In this document: piece after piece, positions 1 to 6,201 of the stretch
Numbering within the stretch: the stretch's first letter is position 1
How the letters are laid out: every line of letters starts with the position of its first letter
Origin: Methylococcaceae bacterium NSP1-1
GTDB lineage: Bacteria; Pseudomonadota; Gammaproteobacteria; Methylococcales; Methylomonadaceae
Assembly: GCA_002256465.1 (NCBI GenBank)
Contig: NQJG01000064.1
Span: forward strand, 1-8,102
Direction of reading: 5' to 3'
DNA length: 8,102 nt
Translations under genes and position numbers: made by a program
The notes under the pieces: generated by a model
Database searches by the model: none
Seen by the model: only the letters and a program-made list of their open reading frames with translations
Told to the model about the DNA's origin: nothing

Positions 1-197
1 CCCTGCGCGATCACGGCAATACCGTCATTGTCATAGAACACAATCTGGACGTGATTAAAACAGCCGACTGGTTGATTGATATGGGACCTGAAGGCGGTGA
101 CGGTGGGGGAACACTAGTTGCCGAAGGCTCACCGGAACAGGTTTCTGAAAATGAGGCTTCGCATACGGGAATGTATTTAAGGCGGTTTTTTGAATAA
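1..197 (+). CDS. uvrA: UvrABC system protein A, C-terminal end (partial)
   Basis: This is the last 64 codons of the DNA-damage-recognition ATPase of nucleotide excision repair, read from position 3 to a TAA at 195-197; the 5' part lies outside the window. The visible segment belongs to the second ABC ATPase domain. It has the H-loop strand [11 protein letters not shown], with the switch histidine, followed by [16 protein letters not shown], a very characteristic UvrA signature, then VAEGSPEQV and the usual ending at YLRRFFE. UvrA dimers load UvrB at lesions in the cytoplasm. The frame is intact up to a normal C-terminus. No clear stem plus T-tract follows the stop, so the transcription end is not visible. 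The identification rests on recognised family motifs and is firm despite the short fragment. Confidence 0.96.
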   Translation, partial: LRDHGNTVIVIEHNLDVIKTADWLIDMGPEGGDGGGTLVAEGSPEQVSENEASHTGMYLRRFFE

Positions 198-495
198 TGG
201 ATATGGAAAGAACCAAATAAGTTACTGACATTCCCCGCGACTAAAATCCACGAAAGACTCAAAAAATGGAGGAGGCAGTTGGCATAGAGAAGGGCCATGA
301 AGGATACGCATCGCATAATTTTAATGAGATTGGGGTGGGACTTGGAAAAATGGTCCACGATACCTACCTTATCTTGATTTGTTGTTCGGATGCGAGCCTT
401 GACGCGCGTTTCACCCTCTGGCCCGAAACCGGCTGGATTTTAGCCAAAATGAGAATTGCTGGCATGTCCTCAAAACAGCCTGTCAGTTGAAAGAT

Positions 496-504
496 TGTTA
501 TAAT
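496..504 (+). promoter_or_regulatory. extended -10 promoter element upstream of yajR
   Basis: The string TGTTATAAT is a perfect extended -10 box (TGn followed by the consensus TATAAT at 499-504). The hexamer at the usual -35 distance, 476-481, does not resemble TTGACA, which fits the known ability of extended -10 promoters to work without a good -35. Transcription would start near 511 and give a leader of about 75 nt before the TTG start at 588. This is a sequence match only. Confidence 0.5.
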
Positions 505-572
505 GAATATTGTAAACAAGTTACCCAACCGGGCAAAATACCCCCGTTTATTTTATTAAAATTTTAGGTACA

Positions 573-578
573 AAGGAG
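573..578 (+). promoter_or_regulatory. ribosome binding site that supports the TTG start of yajR
   Basis: AAGGAG is a strong Shine-Dalgarno match ending 9 nt before the TTG at 588-590. The next in-frame ATG, at 609, would be 30 nt away, so this site decides in favour of TTG. Confidence 0.7.
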
Positions 579-587
579 CAATCGGTT

Positions 588-1979
588 TTGACAAAAGTGC
601 AGGATATTATGAGTCCGATGACCTCATCGGAAAAACGTGCAACATGGTCTTTAGCAAGCATTTATGCCTTGCGTATGCTCGGCTTGTTCTTGATTTTGCC
701 GGTATTGTCGTTATTTGCCGAACAACTTGAGGGTTCAACACCCTCATTAATCGGAATGGCCATCGGTATTTATGGTATTAGTCAGGCAATTTTGCAAATT
801 CCTTTTGGCTTAATGTCAGATCGATTTGGCAGGAAAAGAATCATTATTATTGGCTTGATGCTGTTTTTGATTGGCAGTGTGGTTGCAGCTGTTTCAAACA
901 GTATTTACGGCGTTTTATTGGGGCGGGCCATACAAGGGTCAGGAGCAATAGCCGGACCTATAATGGCTTTGGTGGCAGACCTGACTCAGGAAGTGCATCG
1001 CACTAAAGCGATGGCGTTAATTGGTCTGAGCATCGGCGTATCTTTTGGTGTTGCAATTACCGCCGGCCCGGTAATTGCCGGACTTATCGGCGTTCATGGG
1101 ATATTCTGGCTAATTGCCGGACTGTCATTGCTAGCTATCTGGGTCATTCGTTATAAGGTGCCCGATCCACAGCTATCTAAAACACACCGTGATGCAGAAC
1201 TTGTTCCTGGGCAATTTGTTAATATATTAAAAAACAGAGAGTTATTGAGGCTGGACTATGGTATTTTTATTTTACATGCCATTTTAACGGCCAGTTTTGT
1301 TGTTCTGCCCTTATTAATGCGTGATGCCGGTTTACTGCCTGCTCTGCACTGGAAGGTTTATCTGCCGGTTTTCATAGTCTCAATGGCCGCCATTATTCCG
1401 TTTGTTATTTTGGCAGAAAAAAAACGCAAGATGAAACCGGTTTTTATCGGTGCAATTGCCGCACTAGTTTTGGCTGATCTGGGTTTGATGCAGTTTCATG
1501 CTACTTTGTCCGGAATAATTGGCTTCCTCTGGTTGTTTTTTACCGGGTTTAATTTGTTGGAAGCAACATTACCCTCATTAATCTCTAAGACCGCACCTGG
1601 AGATTTAAGGGGTACGGCGATGGGTGTTTATTCAACCTGCCAGTTTTTGGGTGCAGGTATTGGGGGCGGTGTAGGAGGCTGGTGTTATGGAGAATTTGGC
1701 GCTACGGGGGTATTTTTATTTTGCGTCGCCGCAGCAGCAAGCTGGTTACTGATATCCTTAAGCATGAAACCGCCACGCTATTGGGCTAATCTGCTTATTT
1801 CATTGGAAAGCCTTAACGAAAATGAAGCCAATAAGTTTGTTGCCGAGATTTTAAAAATCATCGGTGTCGAAGAAGTTACTTTGAACAGGGACGAATTCGT
1901 GGCTTATCTTAAAGTAGATAATCAGCAGTTAGATAGAGATCAATTACAAGGTGTGATTACACAATATCTCAACACATAA
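588..1979 (+). CDS. yajR: YajR-like MFS transporter with C-terminal YAM-type domain
   Basis: This is an inner-membrane major facilitator superfamily transporter of 463 residues, close in length and sequence to E. coli YajR (about 454 residues). MFS motif A is intact at residues 74-84 (GLMSDRFGRKR), and LGRAIQGSGA at 111-120 matches motif B. The segments HWKVYLP (254-260), the NLLEATLPSLISK run (322-334) and TAMGVYSTCQFLG (343-355) are typical of the YajR subgroup. Twelve hydrophobic helices span roughly residues 20-392. The tail from about 400 to 463 (LNENEANKF, IIGVEEV, FVAYLKVD) matches the soluble ferredoxin-like YAM domain that follows helix 12 in YajR. The start is TTG at 588, supported by an AAGGAG site. 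The physiological substrate is not known; a drug/proton antiporter role is usually assumed from the family. Position after uvrA on the same strand is common in gammaproteobacteria. Confidence 0.92.
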   Translation: MTKVQDIMSPMTSSEKRATWSLASIYALRMLGLFLILPVLSLFAEQLEGSTPSLIGMAIGIYGISQAILQIPFGLMSDRFGRKRIIIIGLMLFLIGSVVAAVSNSIYGVLLGRAIQGSGAIAGPIMALVADLTQEVHRTKAMALIGLSIGVSFGVAITAGPVIAGLIGVHGIFWLIAGLSLLAIWVIRYKVPDPQLSKTHRDAELVPGQFVNILKNRELLRLDYGIFILHAILTASFVVLPLLMRDAGLLPALHWKVYLPVFIVSMAAIIPFVILAEKKRKMKPVFIGAIAALVLADLGLMQFHATLSGIIGFLWLFFTGFNLLEATLPSLISKTAPGDLRGTAMGVYSTCQFLGAGIGGGVGGWCYGEFGATGVFLFCVAAAASWLLISLSMKPPRYWANLLISLESLNENEANKFVAEILKIIGVEEVTLNRDEFVAYLKVDNQQLDRDQLQGVITQYLNT

Positions 1980-1992
1980 CCCTGATAGGGTT
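1978..1992. terminator. short hairpin between convergent genes
   Basis: AACCCT-GAT-AGGGTT forms a perfect 6-bp stem with a 3-nt loop, overlapping the yajR stop codon and lying 28 nt from the end of the convergent minus-strand gene. There is no T-tract on either side, so this is at best a weak bidirectional terminator. Confidence 0.3.
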
Positions 1993-2019
1993 CGTTCTGA
2001 CCACCAATAATCCAGTGAC

Positions 2020-2544
2020 TTAAACCAACACCTGTCCAATGGCAAATGCACCCAAATAAGCCACCGTAAAATAAAGCACAGATAAGGCTAAGCCGGCGGG
2101 AACATTGATAGAGAGGGTTTTTCTAAAAATATAAGCTATCAGCGTAAATTCCCATAAAAACAGTAAACCCATAGTATAATAGCTTAAAAGATCTTCAGTG
2201 ACGGTTAGCCAGATTAATACGGGGATGACGAAAAGAGAAACTATATTTGCGCAAAATATAATGGCTGTTGTTACTTGTACGTAGGCATACAAGGTCTTAT
2301 TTAAACGCAGAATAAACCCGATAAATATAAGCGTTAATAGTGTTTCTATACTGACTTCAGTGAATGACTCGAAAGGGTCGTCAGTCATATTCGCTTGCAT
2401 AAAATATTCAACAATAAAATAGAACAATAGATTTTGTTGAAAAAAACTCATTGATCTTGTTAACTCAACCGGGTTGTGTTTAAACCAGCATAAAGGCAAA
2501 TATTGTCTTAAAATTTCAATAGTTAACATGGTATGTTTAGTCAA
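2020..2544 (-). CDS. small polytopic membrane protein of unknown function
   Basis: The product has up to 174 residues and is mostly hydrophobic. Likely membrane helices lie near residues 64-81, 88-114, 121-140 and 149-172, with a further hydrophobic amphipathic stretch near 33-50. The four-helix part, with the short conserved-looking elements RLNK (80-83) after helix 1 and WEFTLIAYIFRKTL (131-144) before the last helix, resembles small Yip1-like or uncharacterised four-helix inner-membrane proteins of gammaproteobacteria. I recognise the style, not a function. The longest frame starts at TTG (2542-2544), and an ATG lies five codons further in (2527-2529); neither has a clear Shine-Dalgarno site, so the start is uncertain. 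The gene follows the dynamin-like gene by 51 bp on the same strand, with no obvious terminator between them, suggesting one transcript and perhaps a shared membrane function. Confidence 0.75.
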   Translation of the reverse strand: MTKHTMLTIEILRQYLPLCWFKHNPVELTRSMSFFQQNLLFYFIVEYFMQANMTDDPFESFTEVSIETLLTLIFIGFILRLNKTLYAYVQVTTAIIFCANIVSLFVIPVLIWLTVTEDLLSYYTMGLLFLWEFTLIAYIFRKTLSINVPAGLALSVLYFTVAYLGAFAIGQVLV

Positions 2545-2595
2545 GTCATGGGAGTATGTAACGACTAGATGCTCTTTATATCCTGTAAATATTTA

Positions 2596-4011
2596 TTAAA
2601 GTTTCGATAAATCGAGATAGGGTGTGTGGGTTTGTTCTTTATCCTTGGTGAGGATTTGTTCGCTATAAGAGCCAAAGTTATCATTCAGTGATTGCACGAG
2701 TTCTTTGGTTTTCTCGGTTAACTGCATTAAACGTGCTTTAATTTTTTTATTCCAACCAGCCGGTTCGGAAACTGGCAGCAGCATGCGTGTAAATGTTAGA
2801 TTTTTCTCAAAAAGATTGGCCAGATTTTCCATTAAATGTAATTCTTTCTGTCTTTGATTCATCTTATTGATGATTAATTTTGCTTGTAATTTGCTGATGA
2901 GTAAATGAACGGGCACCATTATTGCCAACAGAATGACAAGTATAATTGGTCCAATAATGGGGTCGATTAAAAATTCTAAAATTCCTATATTTATTTCAGC
3001 AAAAATTGCCAGAACTGCAATTAAGCAAAGAACAAACAGGCTGGATATGTTGACGCGTTCTTTCCATAGAGCAATGCCTTTTTTTACCTCCGGTATTACC
3101 ACGTCTTCAAGCTCGCGTATGTTTTTTTCAAGCGAATCCAGAACACGATAGGAGCGGTCATAGGCAACATTGGCCATACGCTGGTCTATTTCAGAGAAAT
3201 CAACTTTGCTTAAAGGATTTATGCTGTTTTGCTGATTAGGTACAATAATAAATTGTCCGGTATTCAAGCCCATTGAGGCTAGTTTCCTTTGCCATGAAGT
3301 AATAATTTCATTGGTTTTGGCTGGATTGAGCGCTGCTAAAGGCTCATCAATCAGGTAGACAAATTTATTGGAGTCCTGGTGAATGGTAATTAGCTGTACT
3401 AATTCATCGAGCATTGGCGATGCTGACTCAAATACATCGGTGAAAACTAAAATCAGATCAGAGTTTTCAACGATATGTTTTGTCAACATTGAATTAATCG
3501 AATTTGTTGGCACAGCACTCATATTGGGCGAATCGATGAATAGCTTGCCTTTAAGACGTTCACTGCTGATAGTTTTTAATTCCAGGTAAGAATTAATACG
3601 ATTGCCTTCACCTTTTTGCAGTTGCTCAATTCTTCTGCTGATTTGATAAAAGGGGTAGCGAGGGTCAACATCCAGTGCTGTGCCGGGTAAGGTCGCCGAG
3701 TTGGTTTGGCTGTTATGCAGTAGAACAGTAAATTTGTGGCTGGAAGGTTGAATACCGGAGACTAGCTGCTGCGCACCTAGATAGCTGTTAATAAATCTGG
3801 ATTTGGCACTTGAATTACCCCCAATCAAACTAATTATTGGCCACCATGAGTTTTTACAGGCAGTCGTATCATCCATTTCTATGAGCCCAAGATCGTATTC
3901 AATTTGATCAAGATCATGAAAGACTTTTGCTGACTTAAGCAGCACAGGGTTATCATTCGCGAAGTGTTTTTCAAGGTTGACCAAGTATTTGCTTGCTGTC
4001 TTTTCAGTCAT
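2596..4011 (-). CDS. EHD-like dynamin superfamily protein with degenerate G motifs and a transmembrane hairpin
   Basis: This is a 471-residue dynamin-like large GTPase. Residues 58-80 carry the P-loop region (LIGGNSSAKSRFINSYLG), followed by GIQPSSHKF (86-94) and LPGTALDVDPRYPF (108-121). The last two strongly recall the EHD-family strings around G2 (GPEPTTDSF) and GNALVVDPRRPF. G3 is at 160-163 (DSPN), and a G4-like position is at 219-222 (YLID). Helical sequence from about 283 leads to two membrane segments near 323-345 and 351-374, then a charged helical C-terminus (376-455). Compared with active dynamins, the P-loop glycine is alanine (A69), the DxxG glycine is asparagine (N163) and the NKxD motif keeps only its aspartate, so GTP binding or hydrolysis may be altered or lost. 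P-loop K70 and S71 remain. The ATG start has a weak GGGG site 8 nt upstream. Dynamins remodel membranes; the specific role here is unknown. Confidence 0.85.
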   Translation of the reverse strand: MTEKTASKYLVNLEKHFANDNPVLLKSAKVFHDLDQIEYDLGLIEMDDTTACKNSWWPIISLIGGNSSAKSRFINSYLGAQQLVSGIQPSSHKFTVLLHNSQTNSATLPGTALDVDPRYPFYQISRRIEQLQKGEGNRINSYLELKTISSERLKGKLFIDSPNMSAVPTNSINSMLTKHIVENSDLILVFTDVFESASPMLDELVQLITIHQDSNKFVYLIDEPLAALNPAKTNEIITSWQRKLASMGLNTGQFIIVPNQQNSINPLSKVDFSEIDQRMANVAYDRSYRVLDSLEKNIRELEDVVIPEVKKGIALWKERVNISSLFVLCLIAVLAIFAEINIGILEFLIDPIIGPIILVILLAIMVPVHLLISKLQAKLIINKMNQRQKELHLMENLANLFEKNLTFTRMLLPVSEPAGWNKKIKARLMQLTEKTKELVQSLNDNFGSYSEQILTKDKEQTHTPYLDLSKL

Positions 4012-4058
4012 CAGTTTGACCCCGTGTTTACTGAATTTAATAGATATAAAGCTGTTGG

Positions 4059-4085
4059 AGTATACACCTAACGAAGTTTTGATAA
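4059..4085 (-). promoter_or_regulatory. possible promoter of the dynamin-like gene
   Basis: On the minus strand a TATACT box (4059-4064) sits 48 nt upstream of the ATG at 4011. A partial -35 match, TTATCA (4080-4085), is 15 nt further upstream, a spacing shorter than optimal. The surrounding region is AT-rich and shared with the divergent lipoprotein gene. Confidence 0.3.
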
Positions 4086-4109
4086 TACAAAAAACAGGGG
4101 AAATATTAA

Positions 4110-4124
4110 AGCAATTTTATTGCT
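4110..4124. repeat. inverted repeat in the divergent promoter region
   Basis: AGCAAT-TTT-ATTGCT is a perfect 6-bp inverted repeat with a 3-bp centre. It lies between the putative promoters of the dynamin-like gene (minus) and the lipoprotein gene (plus), a position suitable for a shared operator. A chance palindrome in AT-rich DNA is equally possible. Confidence 0.3.
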
Positions 4125-4182
4125 GTAAATCGATATATATCTAACTGTTCGTTGTTTTTTTCGTACTCAATTAAGCTGGATT

Positions 4183-4193
4183 TATAGTATATT
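4183..4193 (+). promoter_or_regulatory. possible -10 region of the lipoprotein gene
   Basis: Two overlapping boxes, TATAGT (4183-4188) and TATATT (4188-4193), lie about 36-46 nt before the ATG at 4229. No good -35 hexamer is found at 16-18 nt spacing, so the assignment is tentative. Confidence 0.3.
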
Positions 4194-4228
4194 AGCATTT
4201 TGGTTAATAAACTTTATGCAGGAGTAAA

Positions 4229-4627
4229 ATGACAAAATGGAATACAAGTTGGGTTAATTTTCCTCGCTTAATGCTGATGTCTATTACGCTAATGTTGTCA
4301 GGTTGCGTTATGCCTTTTTCAGGAGGCTATGGCGCAAAGGGTCAGTCCCAGGAAGAATTTACGCGATATGTGGAAGGCGTGTTTCGATTGCAAAATAGCA
4401 TGACCAGCGAGGTTATGTTATTGCAGGAAAATGATGACGCTAAAAATCATGATGCTTTATTAGAGGCCGAGCAGCATATGCAAGAAGCATGTGCTCCTCT
4501 TAATGAATATGTTTCTCGTGATATTGATGGTTTAAACATTGGGCTTTTTTTGCGTAGGCGCGTTGAGAAATCTGCTATTGATTGCGAACAGACAGCTCAA
4601 AAAGTCAAGTCGTTATTGGGCCACTGA
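4229..4627 (+). CDS. small putative outer-membrane lipoprotein of unknown function
   Basis: The product has 132 residues and a clear lipoprotein signal peptide: basic or polar N-region with R13, hydrophobic core at 14-23 (LMLMSITLML), and lipobox LSGC with the lipidated cysteine at 26. The residue after it is valine rather than aspartate, which by the usual Lol rule predicts the outer membrane. The mature part is short and mostly helical, with acidic stretches near 61-86 and an arginine run at 109-111. Two cysteines, C88 and C119, are placed so that they could form a disulfide linking two helices. I do not recognise the family. The start is firm: AGGAG at 4220-4224 precedes the ATG by 4 nt. 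The gene is transcribed away from the dynamin-like gene across a 217-bp region, so co-regulation is possible. Confidence 0.8.
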   Translation: MTKWNTSWVNFPRLMLMSITLMLSGCVMPFSGGYGAKGQSQEEFTRYVEGVFRLQNSMTSEVMLLQENDDAKNHDALLEAEQHMQEACAPLNEYVSRDIDGLNIGLFLRRRVEKSAIDCEQTAQKVKSLLGH

Positions 4628-4642
4628 AACAGCACACCACTA

Positions 4643-4670
4643 TGCCGACAAGGCCGGCAGCCATATTTTT
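4643..4670 (+). terminator. possible terminator after the lipoprotein gene
   Basis: TGCCG (4643-4647) pairs with CGGCA (4655-4659) around a 7-nt loop. A TTTTT run follows at 4666-4670. The stem is short and the T-run is displaced by 6 nt, so this is a weak candidate 16 nt beyond the stop codon. Confidence 0.35.
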
Positions 4671-4710
4671 AGATAACTGATTTCTCGTTTATACCCTGGA
4701 CAACCATGAT

Positions 4711-4743
4711 CAGGAAAAGGAAAGTACGTCTTTCATTTTCCTG
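4711..4743. terminator. long, nearly perfect hairpin in the convergent gap
   Basis: Bases 4711-4724 pair with 4730-4743 around the loop TACGT. Thirteen of 14 positions pair, the single exception being G4719 opposite A4735. The hairpin lies between the end of the lipoprotein gene (4627) and the end of the minus-strand hydroxylase pseudogene (4780). The arms are purine-rich and pyrimidine-rich, and no classic T-tract follows on either strand. It may act as a bidirectional terminator or an RNA-stabilising 3' stem for convergent transcripts. Confidence 0.45.
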
Positions 4744-4779
4744 GATAATGACAACATCTTCAACTAATGTGTTGGTTAA

Positions 4780-5921
4780 TTAAACAATCCGTTCACCCTT
4801 GGCAAGTTTGGGCAAATTGCCTTCCAAACCCATTGCACTGCGCATGACTTTATTTTTAGCGGGCAAAATTCGTTCGGCCAGTCCCAAGCCCAGATTGCGA
4901 ATAAACTTTACGGGTAATACTTCATTACTGAACACCCGGTAAAAAATATCCATTACAGTCATCATTTTAAGATTTTCATTTCGGCGCAACTTTTCATAGC
5001 GTTTTAAAACTGCTAGATCACCGATCTCAAGACCCTTTTTCGCCGCATCGATCAGTACCTCACCCAATGCGGCCGCATCCAGCAAGCCGATATTGACGCC
5101 CTGCCCTGCCAACGGGTTAATCATGTGCGCCGCGTCGCCAACCAGAACCACGCCGGGTTTAACATAGTCCTGTGCATGTTGCCGTTTCAGGGGAAAGCTT
5201 GCAAAGCCCAATACCTTGTTCACTTTGCCCAGACAATCCGGGAATGCGGCAACCAGTTCATCCCTCAGCGCTTCATGTGACAAAGCTTTTAAGCGATTCA
5301 CTTCATCCGGGGAGTTATACCAGACGATAGATCCGTAATTTCCCGTCAACGGCAAAAACGCCTGAGGTCCGCTGGGTACAAAGCGTTGCCAGGTTATATC
5401 CTGTTGGCCGTAAGCCGTTTCAATATAGATGCAACCAGCACCTTGGCAGACAATAGGCGCCCGTCTCCCAGTTCCACTTCACTGGCATGACCGGCAGAAT
5501 AATTGATCTTGTTAATCGTGGCTGGACAGATCAGCTCAACATTGTCGAATTCCTGCAGGCGATCCAATAAGGCCAATTGGGTCACCCTGTTTTCTACGAT
5601 GTAACCCAACTCAGGATAATCGATGTCATCACTGCAAAACTCGGTATCTCCCGCCGTTTCCCAAACGCGCATCCTGCGAAATGGACAAAATCGCCGACTG
5701 ACGACACCCTCCCAGGCTCCCACGGTTTCAAGTATATTTTTGGACGCAATACTAAGAGCTGAAACCCGCAAATCATGGGGCTGATCAGGAGTAAAAGCCG
5801 GCGGCGGCGCGCTTTCGATAACAGCGATTTTTAATGGACTACCGCCCAGGCAGCAAGCAACCGCAGCTCCGACCATGCCACCGCCTACAATTACAACATC
5901 AAATTTTTCTTTCATCATCAC
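4780..5921 (-). pseudogene. broken UbiF/UbiH/VisC-family FAD-dependent ubiquinone hydroxylase
   Basis: Two adjacent frames make up one FAD monooxygenase of the family that hydroxylates the ring of ubiquinone precursors. The N-terminal part (5921 to about 5431) has the FAD Rossmann motif VGGGMVG, acidic E36 in VIES, the DLRVSAL element and GYIVENR. The C-terminal part (about 5430 to 4780) begins in another frame with YIETAYGQQDITWQRF and SGPQAFLPL, has VLVGDAAHMINPLAGQG (the GD FAD-binding motif) and ends at GERIV. Between AKVLVA and YIETAYG the conserved DG motif (ADGxxSxVR) and following residues are missing, about 27-29 residues compared with E. coli UbiF. The frame shifts at the junction and the first part stops at 5394. 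The loss must be 1 mod 3, for example 82 or 85 nt. The second part has no real start: codon 5353-5355 is TTG for a leucine. Start candidates are GTG 5921, ATG 5918 and ATG 5915. UbiF-like is favoured over UbiH. Confidence 0.85.
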
Positions 5922-5982
5922 TCAACCAAAAATTAACTCAAATTGTACTTAAAATATTAAAAAGTTGTGCTGATACTTATGC

Positions 5983-5995
5983 TGTCAAAATGACA
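5983..5995. repeat. short inverted repeat upstream of the hydroxylase pseudogene
   Basis: TGTCA-AAA-TGACA is a perfect 5-bp inverted repeat with a 3-bp centre, about 62 bp upstream of the hydroxylase start. On the minus strand the same bases include TTGACA, a consensus -35 hexamer, but no good -10 box lies at 16-18 nt from it. It may be an operator or part of a promoter. Confidence 0.25.
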
Positions 5996-6201
5996 ATTTA
6001 AAGAAATATCCAATGATAATATTCAAGCATCTAAACAAAGAAGAAAGATACCATATTTATTTAATGATTAGGCAAAATACATCCATTAGCATCACGGTTA
6101 AATGAATCCGATATCGTCTCTTAATATCAACCGTCACTTTTAAGCCTGTACAGGTTTTGGCTTTCTCCATGAGATATTTGGCTATGTCCTTAAGAGCATC
6201 A

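Larger units (their letters stand above)
198..587. other. intergenic region between uvrA and yajR, no gene seen
   Basis: These 390 bases contain no convincing gene. A 74-codon open frame on the plus strand (266-490) and a longer minus-strand frame that runs antisense into uvrA have no recognisable domain, and I regard both as chance. The useful signals are the extended -10 element near 496-504 and the ribosome binding site at 573-578, both belonging to the downstream transporter gene. A weak stem (CGGG at 530-533 with CCCG at 543-546, followed by a T/A-rich stretch) lies in the presumed leader of that gene. It is too short to call an attenuator. Confidence 0.6.

Noticed and set aside
11..358. 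115-codon minus-strand frame overlapping the uvrA tail
   Set aside because: It runs antisense through the clearly coding uvrA end and has no family resemblance; best explained as a shadow frame.
266..490. 74-codon plus-strand open frame after uvrA
   Set aside because: No recognisable domain, no clear ribosome binding site and odd composition; it lies in a gap that carries a promoter element for the next gene.
526..550. Stem in the yajR leader as an attenuator
   Set aside because: Only 4 continuous pairs with a 9-nt loop and no known leader family; insufficient support.
4780..5355. Independent 191-residue gene for a FAD-binding protein
   Set aside because: The apparent start is TTG encoding the leucine in FLPLTG of the hydroxylase. 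Conserved residues continue upstream in the same frame (ITWQRF, SGPQAF), so this is the 3' part of a broken gene.
6141..6165. AAGCC/GGCTT pairing and the CCTGTACAGG palindrome as a terminator for the permease operon
   Set aside because: The stem is only 5 bp with a 12-nt loop and no T-tract follows on the minus strand. The palindrome alone cannot form a stable hairpin.
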